64,000 nt of DNA from Norana najaformis (Eukaryota > Annelida > Clitellata > Crassiclitellata > Hormogastridae), in contig OZ029916.1 in the NCBI GenBank assembly GCA_964023275.1, positions 27,379,587 to 27,443,586 of the forward strand, given 5' to 3'. The position numbers were made by a program, and so were the translations under genes. Numbering within the stretch: position 1 is the stretch's first letter; each line of letters begins with the position of its first letter. The notes beneath the pieces were generated by a model, which was given only the letters and a program-made list of their open reading frames with translations, did not search any database and was not told where the DNA came from. Below, piece after piece: positions 46,259 to 56,445 of the stretch.

Positions 46259-47120
46259 ATAAGCAAACGAGTTTGATGGACCATAGCTGTAAACGTGGTG
46301 AACTTCCATTGGGTGAAGTGTTCAGCTGCAAAGCATGCATCTGTCTGTAGTCTGGAAAAACATATGATGTGTAGTGTCTTGCCAGACGACTGTTTTCAGC
46401 TAGATTTACCTTATATTCTGTCCACTTCTGTTTATCTTAGGCAAGGTAAGGTCAGCTCCTGCAGTTAATAGATGTCACAAAACATTGGATACTACGATGT
46501 TCTGTTATTTGCCCATGCCAATATCTTGCACTTGTAACTTCTGTACATGAACTGCGTCAATGTATGTTCATGAGATTGTTTGGCATGACTCTGCGCGCAG
46601 AACACTACGCTCAGAAACATGTTCTGGGATGACACCTTGTATATTCCACGTCATTGTGGAACAAGAAAGATCAGATAGAGCATATTGTGTGCACACAAGT
46701 TAATCTGTTTATATGGCGACGGGTGACCTCTGTAGCCATCTGCCACATAAGGTTCAATTTATCACCAATATGAAAATTGATTGGCAAATATGATGCATTT
46801 TTTTATTCTCCTTTTCTCTTAATCAGAGTAATGGTCCAATTTTATTTACTTTCATATGCAATAATAGCCCCATTTAAATCAAATTGCTTGTATCTTTATT
46901 TGTTTATCCTAATGAAACCGAAGTGCATCCACTGCTTTACTCTGTTTCTTCTGCTTGCTCTTGTTCCATGTCAACACAGAGTAAACTCATTGTCAGTCCT
47001 GCATCACGTTTCCATCAGTTGTGGGACGTGACCTGTGTGATTTTTATTTGTTGGGAGTATTTATCTACTCTGCAAGATGCCTACTCCAAAGCATCTCCTG
47101 AAGATATCTGCTAAGAGTTA
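46259..47120 (+). other. TOX intron, no element recognised
   Basis: Short frames only. Confidence 0.5.
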
Positions 47121-47129
47121 TTCCTATCC

Positions 47130-47489
47130 CAGAATTAGTATAAGAGAATTCTTCAAGTTGAGAGAAGAGTAGTGGAATTCCAATGTAATGTGTTGTATAA
47201 ATGGAAAATTTTTACTTTGTCTATATAAGAAACTACTTTTACTACAAGTCTTTACAAGATTCAAATTAGGATTCAAGTTGTATTGGACAGGAGTAGAACT
47301 TAAAATGAGATTGGGTGACCTCAATTAAAATGAAGAAGGATGGCTTGACACTGATTGAACATTAGGAAATTCTTCTTCAGCCAGAGAATTATGGAGCACT
47401 GGAACTGGCTACCAGAAGAAGTAATATCTGCACCAAGCTTTAACAGTTTCAAAAAACTTGACAGTTGGATGAAGAGATATAGGCACTAA
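47130..47489 (+). mobile_element. LINE ORF2 C-terminal relic (FFSQR...WNxLP type)
   Basis: The frame at 47364-47489 reads RKFFFSQRIMEHWNWLPEEV, then ISAPSFNSFKKLDSWMKRY and a stop. This matches the C-terminal phrase of many non-LTR retrotransposon proteins (FFSQRVV..WN.LP..VV.A.S.N.FK..LD). The wording differs from the RG...WNSLP...IR type at 4183, so a second LINE lineage is present. Upstream of about 47330 the frame is broken. It lies in the intron just before the TOX exon at 47587. Confidence 0.75.
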
Positions 47490-47586
47490 AAGCCAATGTA
47501 GCTCACTTAGCCTATTAACTGTGACTGTAAGTAGTTAGCATTGGATTTGGTGGAATGTTGAATTTTTCTTGTTTTTATGTCAACAG

Positions 47587-47729
47587 AGGTCAGAGTACTT
47601 TGGCTCCAGTGGAATGCCCCAAACTCTCTACATGGACAGGAACTACACTGCTCCCGGACCCTGGAATCCTTCGTTAAGAAATCCTGATTATGCCGTTGTA
47701 CATGATAATTTTCTTAACCATCATACAAG
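47587..47729 (+). CDS. TOX-like: TOX-like gene, C-terminal-region exon
   Basis: The acceptor TTTTTATGTCAACAG and donor ACAAG before GTAACA define 47 codons plus two bases: RSEYFGSSGMPQTLYMDRNY, TAPGPWNPSLRNPDYAVVHD, NFLNHHT. In-phase 0 matches 45978, and it ends in phase 2. Composition is exon-like (higher GC than the intron) and the segment is aromatic- and Pro-rich. No named domain. A further exon must follow to supply the third base of the last codon. Confidence 0.75.
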
Positions 47730-47789
47730 GTAACAGACTGTCTGTGTTTAACTAAGATAAACTAAAATGCTTTGTAGTCTCCACATTTT

Positions 47790-48350
47790 TGAGGTACTTT
47801 TACCGACTGACACGCAAGGCAACGTCCTCGAGTAGACCAATAGTAGAGTGCGTGCGATGTTCTAAATAGCAGTTCCATTGCATCGGCCCCTTAGATAAAA
47901 GACCCTGATTTATTTGTGTAAAGCAGTGCAAAGTAAGTAACTTTCAACTGTAGGCCTACATTAAAACAGTAAGAAAGTTGCCAAATCCTGACAATAATTA
48001 CAGAACTGAATTAACCAGTATCCAAAAATGCAATTGCATGGGGCCCCCACTCACAGGGGCTGCACGAATGGAGTCAGAATTTTTGTGCAGTGACCAAAAC
48101 TGACATATAATTCATTATATGAGCCATTGGTTCATAGGAAAGAATCGTTATATAGTTTTCTTTTTAAAAAGAACTTGCACCATGACCACCTTGCAAAATG
48201 GAAAAATTCAACGATGCAATCAGATGCCTTAACGTACATTTCTGCGCTTTCATTATAGTATCCTTTACAGCATCCAATCATCCCATGTGCAGTACAACAG
48301 GGGCCTCATGTATAGTTTGTATTTGCCCCCCGCCGAGTGGTTAATCCGGC
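47790..48350. other. No recognised feature
   Basis: It contains GGGGCCCCCACTCACAGGGG near 48037 and CGGCCCTG near 48350, wording often seen in old DNA transposons, but I could not pair ends. Confidence 0.35.
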
Positions 48351-48357
48351 CCTGCTT

Positions 48358-48600
48358 TCAGGGACGTCTCAGTCTTGTCTCTAGACTCGGCCCTCGTCTT
48401 GGAGGCCAAATGTCCCAGTCGGTCTTGTCTCGGAGTTCCTAAGACTCGGTCTCGCCTTGAAAACCCTAGTTCTCAGTCTCATATCAGACCTCTAGATCTC
48501 AGTCTCATCTTGAGTTGCTAGACGAGTGTCTCAGTCTCAGTTTCATCTTGGTCTTGGAGTGGGATGTCTCGGGTCTCATTTCGGTCTTGTCCCGAAGAGT
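48358..48600. repeat. Degenerate TCTCAGTCTYGTCT repeat
   Basis: About twelve variants of TCTCAGTCTTGTCTC and AGACTCGGTCTCG in 240 bases. No coding frame. Confidence 0.75.
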
Positions 48601-49691
48601 TTTGTGAGTATCTCTGATTTGTGTGTAACAGTTGCAGTAGAAATGTACTGCGTTATTTGTATCTGAACTGAGCAAAGGCCATCTAATGCGAAGTCTAATT
48701 TAAAACAGAATGACAAACAACCCCAACATAATGAACAGAACGTTTCATTATTTGTCAGCACCATTGCAAAAACCACTTAAATAGCGTTCAGCAGATTTTC
48801 TGTTCTGCGTTAAGGTGCTAGACTGGCAAAAAATTAATTATCTGGAGTTCATTAATATCCCACGTGTTGGCAGCTTAACAATCCCTTCTTAATGGATAAA
48901 ACCTCCAAAAATATTTGCTACACTTACTTAACCAAATAACCATACCACCCTTGGACATATCATAAAGGCATTTCCAGAGGGGAGCCAATCTGGCTATTCC
49001 CCTATTTAATTATTGGGCTCACCAATTAGTTTCCTCTGGTATCCTGTTAGCACCATAATTAACATGCACCCTTTTAAATTTCTGCCTTAAACCTCTAAAG
49101 TCCGTTACCGGATTTCACCGGATAAGCGCTGGAGTCCGTTACCGGATTTCACCGGGTAAGCGCTGGAGTCGATAACGAAAATGTCCGGAAAACACCGGAT
49201 TGTTTTAAAGTATTTGTTTGCTAAATAAAATACTTCCATTGTTTATTGCTATACGTGGGCGGGAAGAAAAGATGTTAATCTACGGAAATAAAGGCTGCTT
49301 TTCATCAGGAAGAAGATTTTAACTGAGAAAATCAACTTTTAAAACAGCTAAATGTCGGACTCGACGGATGTTTGTTTACATAAACTAAGGCGCCAATTTA
49401 CGTCATGTGGGTCGTTTCCAATAAGCTTTAATGTCACATTTTCATGAATATTTATCAGATAATAATACTGGCAATATTAAAAAGATTTCAAGCTCTGTCT
49501 TGGATATAAACAAATGCTATGTACAGCTATACGAGAGGCGGCCCTAGTCATGCAAACAAGGTATCACGTGCGAGCATAAATGGCTTTAAGTGGATGCAGC
49601 TAAGCAAGGCTACCGCCTAGTTCGATTAGCTGTTGTCCGATTGCCGCCTAATTAGGCGATGAAAGGGTGAGAATAATAGTTTATATAATAC

Positions 49692-51292
49692 ATGAATGAT
49701 GGCCTGAAATCTGATGGAATTCGGGAAGAATGGTCCCGCTCTGTTAGACCACCCAAAGTGAGACCCTATGAAACGATTTCTGGGCTGGTGCATCAACTTC
49801 AAGTTGGTGCTCGGGCCTATGATTTTTTAAATTTACTGTTGCTTGTCTCCCGTTTTATTGAGGTTGTCCAGCAAACTAACCTCTATGCAGAGCAGACCAG
49901 TTCTGCAGCACAGCTGGATGGGAAACCCCATAAGTGGAAATGGTCTCCAACTTATCTTGAGGAAAAGATGGCTTATTTTGCCATGAACATCTTGATGGGC
50001 TTGATACTGCACCCAAGATACAGTTGTTTTGGAGTGGAATTTGTGGCTGCATCATAAAAAACTCAACAGCCAAGGCATTTTCAAGAGATCAATTTCGGAT
50101 TCTGACTAAGTACTTGCATCTCTGTGATGCCTCAAAGGCTGTTCCTCGTGGCACATCAGGATTCGATCCCTTGTACAAAGTCAGCACCGTAGTTGATTTC
50201 TTGAATGCTCGCTTTCTAATACATTGATTCCAAATAGGGAACCGAGTGTTGATGAGGCCACGGTTGCTTTTAAAGGGTCTCTTTCCGGCAGTACATTCCT
50301 TGTAAACCAATAAAATGGGCTTGCTTAAAAGTCTGGACTTTGGCTGAAGCACAGTCCGGTTACTGTTTGCTTTTCAGTGCTTACACTGGAAAAGCTAACC
50401 AAAACCATGGTGCAATAAGAAGACAGCATGGTCTGGGCTATGATGTTCTCAGAACCCTTTGCTCTCCAAGTGGAGTTTGGGTTTTTTGGCTGTCTATAGC
50501 CATCATTTGTACTATGACCAGTACTTCAGTTCCTTGGATTTAGCAACAAGCCTTTTCAATGACAAGACCGATTCAACTTCTACTATAATGTTGAATCGGA
50601 GAGCCCTTTCACAAGAGGCTCGCCAGACTAAACTGAAGTGCAGAGGTAATGTGGCTGAATATCAGAAAGGACCTGTTACCCTAACAATATTTCAAGACAA
50701 AAGAACAATTTCTTTTCTTTCGATCTGTCATGGTTCTGGCATTTCTGAACAAGGAAAGTCACTTGTAAACCTGGAGCATAACCGGTTTATGGGTGGAGTT
50801 GATAAATTAAACCAACTGTGCTCATATTATGAGCCTGGACAAGACAGAAAGAAATAGTGGAGATGTTTATTGTGGTGGATGGTGAATGTAATCATAGTCA
50901 ATGCTTACATTCTCCGGGTGAAGAGTCAGGGTGATGCAGAAGAGGGCAGGCGTCGTATACGAAATTACAGTCATCTGAAATTTCGTCATGACCTTGTTCA
51001 TCAACTTTATGAGAGATTACAACCAGCTCGCACTCGAGGACGCCCTTCTAAAATTTAAGGGAATTCACCCCAAGAAACATCCACCTCTAGCAATGCTCTC
51101 AATTCTGGAGTTGAGGTCACAAGCTGGTTAAAATAAATGAAAGAAATTGTTGTAGCTGAGCACTCCACAAATGTTAAATGGAGAGCAGATGGCAAATACA
51201 GAACCAGTACCTTTATGTGCAGTCTCTGTGAAGTACCCCTTTGTAAGCAAGGCTGCTTCCAGGAATGGCATAAAGAATATAACCTCAAATGA
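49692..51292 (+). pseudogene. piggyBac transposase (PGBD4-like), degenerate
   Basis: Pieces in order: a helical N-terminal part (49692-50057, with RPPKVRPYETISGLVHQLQV); FSRDQFRILTKYLHLCD (50075-50227); PSVDEATVAFKGS (50242); RQYIPCKPIKWACLKVWTLA (50286); SHHLYYDQYFSSLDLATSLF (50498); and NRFMGGVDKLNQLCSYYEPG (50780). VDEA, YYDQY and GGVD hold the three Asp of the DDE_Tnp_1_7 triad, all still present. LLWWMVNVIIVNAYIL follows, then RGRPSKI. At 51137-51292 lies a C-terminal Cys-rich domain (CSLCEVPLCKQGCFQEWH), the zinc-binding tail of the family. About four frame changes and two or three in-frame stops, including after DRKK (50858), make it inactive. Confidence 0.93.
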
Positions 51293-52394
51293 AATAACGA
51301 AATTATGATTTCAGTCCATAATTTATCCATAGGCATTAACTAAGTAAGAAAATTGGCCTCTTCCTCTGTAGTCTCATGTTGTGCACCTGATCTCCCGTAG
51401 AAGGCATTATGGTCTACATTCATCAGTAGGTAAATAAGATATTCATTAAACAGAGCAGTACTATTCCTTTTGTTTTGAAAGATGATGGGGAAACGCTTAG
51501 AGTGGGGCGGCTGACTGTTTGGATCAAGCATTGTCATCAGCTGAAGAAATCGTCACCTGAACTTAAAACGGTTCTTTTCAGAACCACCTAATGTTCTGAA
51601 GGAAATCAATGCACTGGAAGCCTACACTAATAATACTAATACTATACATACTATACAAAAGGAAAAAATCACGAATAGTTACCCCTACATTACTAATGAA
51701 CCAGTGGTACATCACCAAACTTGACCATTAGACCACTGTTACTAACAGAACCTTTGCCACAGCAGCCATGATGTTGTCCCAGCTTCGATAATAGTCTTCT
51801 TAGTTTTATTATTAAATTATTGCCACCTTGGATGCTTGTTATTGTTATCCTTTATTCCATTATTAAGAAACCTCTGTGGAAATTATAAATTTAGTTTAAA
51901 ACTTTTACGGAACTGCCAATGCACAAATAAGACGTCATCACTGAAAAGTTTGCGCAATTGGATCTTCAGGGGTATGATCTCTTTTGAGGTTTGTGGGGCC
52001 AATTATTATCCGATTTTGAAAATTTTTGCAGCATTCTATTCAGAACTTAATTCTGAATAAGGCAGTTTACATTACTTTTTAATTTTTAAAACTTTACCAC
52101 ACAACATTCTTGTCCAAAGGAAAAACTTTGGGTGCTTTTAGTTCCAGGGTGATGGTAGGCACTCCAATTTGCTATTTTACAAAACCAATATGACTGCTAG
52201 AAAGAGGACACATTTATGAAAATTTTGATGTAAGAAGCATCTTTCTATCTTCGGTAGTGACCGAGTAATGACTTGTACAAAATGTTGAAGATTTCTTGGA
52301 AAAACGTAAAATAATTCAGACTTTTGACGTCATGACGTAAAATTAAACTGGACTTTACAGGCTGGGCTCTAAAATTAATTCAGACTCTATAGGG
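51293..52394 (+). other. piggyBac 3' non-coding part
   Basis: About 1.1 kb between the transposase end and the right inverted repeat, long for a piggyBac 3' region. No second gene seen; short frames on both strands lack resemblance. It could hold a smaller insertion, but I could not find ends. Confidence 0.6.
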
Positions 52395-52900
52395 TTAACG
52401 GTTGCGTCCATTTTATTACCTGTAGCCCCCAGACCAATTAGACCGGGGAATGCCTATTAAACTTGTAAATTACGCAAGGTCATAAAATTCTGAGAAACTT
52501 AAAGTCATCAAAAATCCTGATTAATTAAAAAAGTTGTCAAAAATTAAAAATGAGAATATTATTTTCTGCTTACTGTGCCACAGGAAGGTAAGTAAAGTTG
52601 GCAGAACAGTCTTGGTTACTTGGTCCCCCCCCATTTGTAAACTTCTGGATGTGCTGCTGTACACACAAACTCTGTATGAAAGTATGATGTTGTCTGTTGT
52701 CAAGAAGAAAAAGAGCAGACCTTTAAGTCAGTCCAAGAAGCAGCCATCAGTATGAAGTTTTAGCGACTTGATTAGTTAGCCATGTCATATGAGGGCAGTT
52801 TCATGAAATTCTGTAGAAAATGATGATGTTGCATGTTGTCACAAAATTCTGCAAGAAGCCTGATGTAAGACCTGATGTTGTATGTTGTTGTTGGTTTCAG

Positions 52901-52961
52901 AGATGCCACAGTTGGACTGCGTGGTTTAAGTGAAGTGAATGATGCTGTCAAATGGACCTGA
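52901..52961 (+). CDS. Possible terminal exon of the TOX-like gene
   Basis: The acceptor TTGTTGTTGGTTTCAG is followed by one base that completes the split codon of 47729 (AG+A, Arg), then DATVGLRGLSEVNDAVKWT and TGA. The phase fits exactly and the acceptor is good. However, the peptide does not match the Cys-rich or SIF-type C-termini I know from TOX proteins, and the whole piggyBac element would lie in the preceding intron. Treat as a candidate only; the true last exon may differ. Confidence 0.25.
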
Positions 52962-54060
52962 GGCTTTTCTAGTCGACAGGCTAAGGCAATTAATTATTTA
53001 CATAATATGTAAATTAATGAATTACTTGTGCAACACTTGGATATGCTGTGACATATTGTGAATATCAGTAGGGCCAGTCACTGATTAAAAGGAAAATATT
53101 TTTACTTTGCATCTAGTTACCGGTATATCACTTGCCCGGGTTTAAGTGGAAAGACACAGACTATTTGGTTGTTGCTTCTATACAACTATTTTGTAAAATG
53201 TACAGTGCAGACCCATTTACATGTGGTCATCGGGAGGTAAAGTCACTGCAACCATGTTTTAATGAACTGTGGGTTAAGAGGGTCATGCTGAAATACAGCA
53301 GTGTACAATTTATGCAAGTCTTAGTGAGGCTAGAAAGTTCTGAGACATAGGTTGCAATTTATCCTGCTACCAGACGATTTTGTCCAGTTACGTTGAAAGG
53401 CCACATTGTTGTCTTATTACATGGGCAAAAGTGATTATGATTTAATACCGGACAGATTTTATGTTCCTGGCTACATTAACATCTACTGTTTCCAGATTTA
53501 TTATTTTAAAACGTGAAATCCCTGCATCAGACTGCCAAGCCTATCAGTACACAGACATTGTAACCTTGGCTGAAAAAGCAACAAAGTTGCCGGTGTTTGA
53601 TAGGCGGGCTGTGGCAGGCAAGGGCACAAGTACCATAATTTATCTCAGCTACAGCTGCCACTAGGTTTGATCCCTTTATCCATTTGGGGAGTAGAGACGT
53701 GTGCAGCTATATTAAATTTACCAGCTTTGGTTTGCCCTCTGCAAGGCTTAAAGCCAACACCTGTTGCTGCATTCTGGCAGCTGTATACAGTTGATACTTG
53801 TAAAATAATGACAGTGAGACTGCATATTAGCCAGTGCAGCATGTGTATTGATTTTACAAATATTCTGCCACTACACAGCAAGTTTCTGTATTGCATGTTG
53901 ATGTATCTCGAGTGTCAAACAGGTATCATCGGGAAGCATGCCACAACTGCATGTTAAGCAGATCTGCATGTAAATGGGTAGTGAATAAATGGGACTGCAC
54001 TGTATGTAGTGATTGTACCAGAACTACCGTAATTCACTTTTTGCTTGTGATTTGCAGCTT
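52962..54060. other. No recognised feature
   Basis: Several frames of 60-96 codons on both strands lack resemblance. A weak tRNA-like box B (AAAGGGATCAAACCTAG, minus strand, 53660-53680) suggests an old SINE. Confidence 0.35.
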
Positions 54061-54193
54061 ATGGTCATCTGAGTGAGAGAATGAGAGAGACACAAAGAAA
54101 GAGGGAGTGTGTGTGAGAGAGAGAGAATGAGAGAGAGACAAATAGTGACTAAGAGGCAGACAGATAGGCAGAGACAGACGGATAGAGCAAGAC

Positions 54194-54262
<69 letters not shown>

Positions 54263-54362
54263 TGGGAAGAAAGAGAAAGAAGAAACAGAGTAAAGAGGCA
54301 GACAGAGATACAGGCAGAGATAGGAGAGGTTGATAGACAAAAAGGCAAAAGAGATACAGGTA
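54061..54362 (+). repeat. Purine-rich (GA)n tract
   Basis: About 300 bases of G/A-rich DNA with a pure (AG)n core at about 54197-54259. The Ser/Leu-rich minus-strand frame across it is compositional. Confidence 0.9.
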
Positions 54363-54639
54363 GAAAATCTTTTTGTAGGATGAAATTATTCAAATTGCAG
54401 TGCTCACAAAAAATGAACTATTTTGGAGATGTGTTACTGTTTGTGACAGTTTATGTGATAGAAAATGGTGTAAACTGCACCATCACGTATCAGAAACACT
54501 AAAGCAAATGTTGGCTGAACGCGTAGTTTGGCTGCCATTTTGTTTATTCCTTTATTTGCAGTGATGCATTTTATATTCTCATTTGCCAAGTGAATTCACA
54601 CAATGAAGAATTATGAGATTTAATCTGCCACAGACTATT

Positions 54640-55035
54640 TTTAATCAATATATATTTATGTAATGGATATAATGTAATATAGTAAACAATTTATGCTGTG
54701 CTGGTACGAGATCCTGTAAGTGTGATTACATGCAAAGATACGCATACCTGTGTGTTTGGATATTTATATATTTATGTGTTTATACATGTACCAAGGATTT
54801 TTGCATGCAAATACATCTACTGCAAACTTAATTGTGAAACCCTTCCAGATTTACGCATAATAAACATTCAGATCTATACAATTACATACATATGTGTGTG
54901 TATATATATATATATACACATATTCTACATAAACCGATAAATTACATTTGTGTAGATGTCAGTTAATATATGCATACATATCTACATGCGTAATATTTAT
55001 AGACATATATATTATGTTATACACACATTGCATTA
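54640..55035. repeat. AT-rich region with short (TA)n
   Basis: TATATATATATACACATATT near 54901 and similar. No coding content. Confidence 0.6.
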
Positions 55036-55039
55036 GTAG

Positions 55040-55190
55040 ACTTACACTGCACCACTTGCAGAAAAATACCACTAAGAGGTGCTCCCAATGTAATGACCCC
55101 TCAAGAGTTTGACTAGGGTGGTTACCTGTCTCTCGTCCACACATAACAGACAACGAAAAAACCTCACCACAGGAAAGACAGCCGCTTACT
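55040..55190 (-). mobile_element. LINE/SINE tail fragment
   Basis: ACTGCACCACTTGCAGAAAA...CACTAAGAGGTGCTC resembles the minus-type tails at 7840 and 18968. Confidence 0.35.
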
Positions 55191-56130
55191 TATCTGGCCA
55201 ATAATATGCATTAGCTTCTGGGCAGTGCGTTGGTCCTTGCATTAGCACTAATATCTCTTGGTACAATAAAGACCGGTTAATGTGTTTGGTACTTGTGTAA
55301 CTCACCAGATATACAATATTATGGAAAATTGTAATAAGAAATAATTTTAGAAAGGAATAACATTTCCAATAGTGTGGTCATTCCCTGCTTGTTTTAAACT
55401 TTGTAATTCAGTTTTTTCAGGTTGGCTTAAAAGGACTGATGTTCCACTTCTTGAGGTTATTGTACTAACAACGAAAATCATTGCTATCCAAAAATTTACT
55501 TTTAATACAAATGATAGTTCATGCAACCATATACAATTAGTTTTTTTTCCAGTTATTACATGCCTAACTGCTGTGAATTGCAAAAAGGCTTTAACATTTA
55601 ATACACTGCACCTACCAATCAAATTATGAAACAGAATAATTACCTATGACAACTCACATTATTATTCGTAGTTATGATAGGGTAAATGATTTTAAAAGCT
55701 ACACATACATGTACTAAGCTCTGCACAGATGTCACAAAGTAAACAATTGTTGTTGTGTTAAGCAGTTTACAGGACAGAATTCCAAATGGATACATAATTC
55801 CGAAACACTGAGATCATTTGCATATCATTAAATTTAGATGCAATGCAGTAGTAAGTACAGTAGAATTCCAATTAGTCACATGATTCAAAACATTAAGGCC
55901 AGTTAATTTGACAGTATTGGCTGAAAGAACTATAACTCAAAACATCAAGGCAAGCTAACATCCGTGGTAAACATCATTGGATGAAAGATCCATACTTAAA
56001 AAAGCTGAAGCTCAACTGGTTAATGTAAACACAGAATTACACATTCGTGAAGACATAATGCAGTTGCTCAAGTGAAAAAGATTGTGATAAATTGCCTGCT
56101 ACTTAATGCAAACTCTCAAAACAAATATAT
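55191..56130. other. No recognised feature
   Basis: Intergenic DNA between the converging TOX-like and PP1-subunit genes. A 91-codon minus-strand frame (55347-55622) and its sense-strand partner show no family resemblance. Confidence 0.45.
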
Positions 56131-56136
56131 TTTATT
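56131..56136 (-). terminator. Candidate polyadenylation signal for the PP1-subunit gene
   Basis: TTTATT on the plus strand is AATAAA on the minus strand, 310 bases past the stop codon of the gene at 56446-57831. Confidence 0.45.
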
Positions 56137-56445
56137 CCATCAAATTCAAACCAAATAATCTCTGTTTTAACGACTAGATATTCAGCCTGCAGGAAAAGAG
56201 TAAATATAACATTTAGCCTGTTGTTATGCCACAAGAACTATAACTTTACTCTCAAAACTATTTAAAATATCCTGATTTGAGATAATATTTCTGTTGTGAA
56301 GTAACCTCTGTTTTGCTAAACACTGATCAGCCACTAGGCCCTATTCGTTAATACTGATTTAAAAGTAGTTTTAGTCGAACATTAAATAGACATTTTACAG
56401 ATTATTTCTAGTCAATATTATATAGGGATTTTACAGGTAGAAGTC

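Larger units (their letters stand above)
49087..52398 (+). mobile_element. piggyBac DNA transposon, complete ends, inactivated
   Basis: TTAA lies at both 49087-49090 and 52395-52398, the piggyBac target site. The inner ends are ACCTCTAAAGTCCG on the left and, inverted, CCCTATAGAGTCTG on the right, 10 of 14 matching. The left subterminal region has two 34-bp tandem repeats (AGTCCGTTACCGGATTTCAC + CGGATAAGCGCTGG) from 49100. The right end carries AGTCTGAATTAATTTT and AGTCCAGTTTAATTTT variants. The 3304-bp element encodes the broken transposase at 49692-51292. Size, ends, target site and protein all agree with piggyBac. Confidence 0.92.

Noticed and set aside
53891-54076. Frame with clustered Cys (CHNCMLSRSACKW, CTVCSDC) as a possible zinc finger or TOX C-terminus
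   Set aside because: Spacing fits no known finger, there is no suitable acceptor in phase with 47729, and the surrounding DNA looks non-coding.
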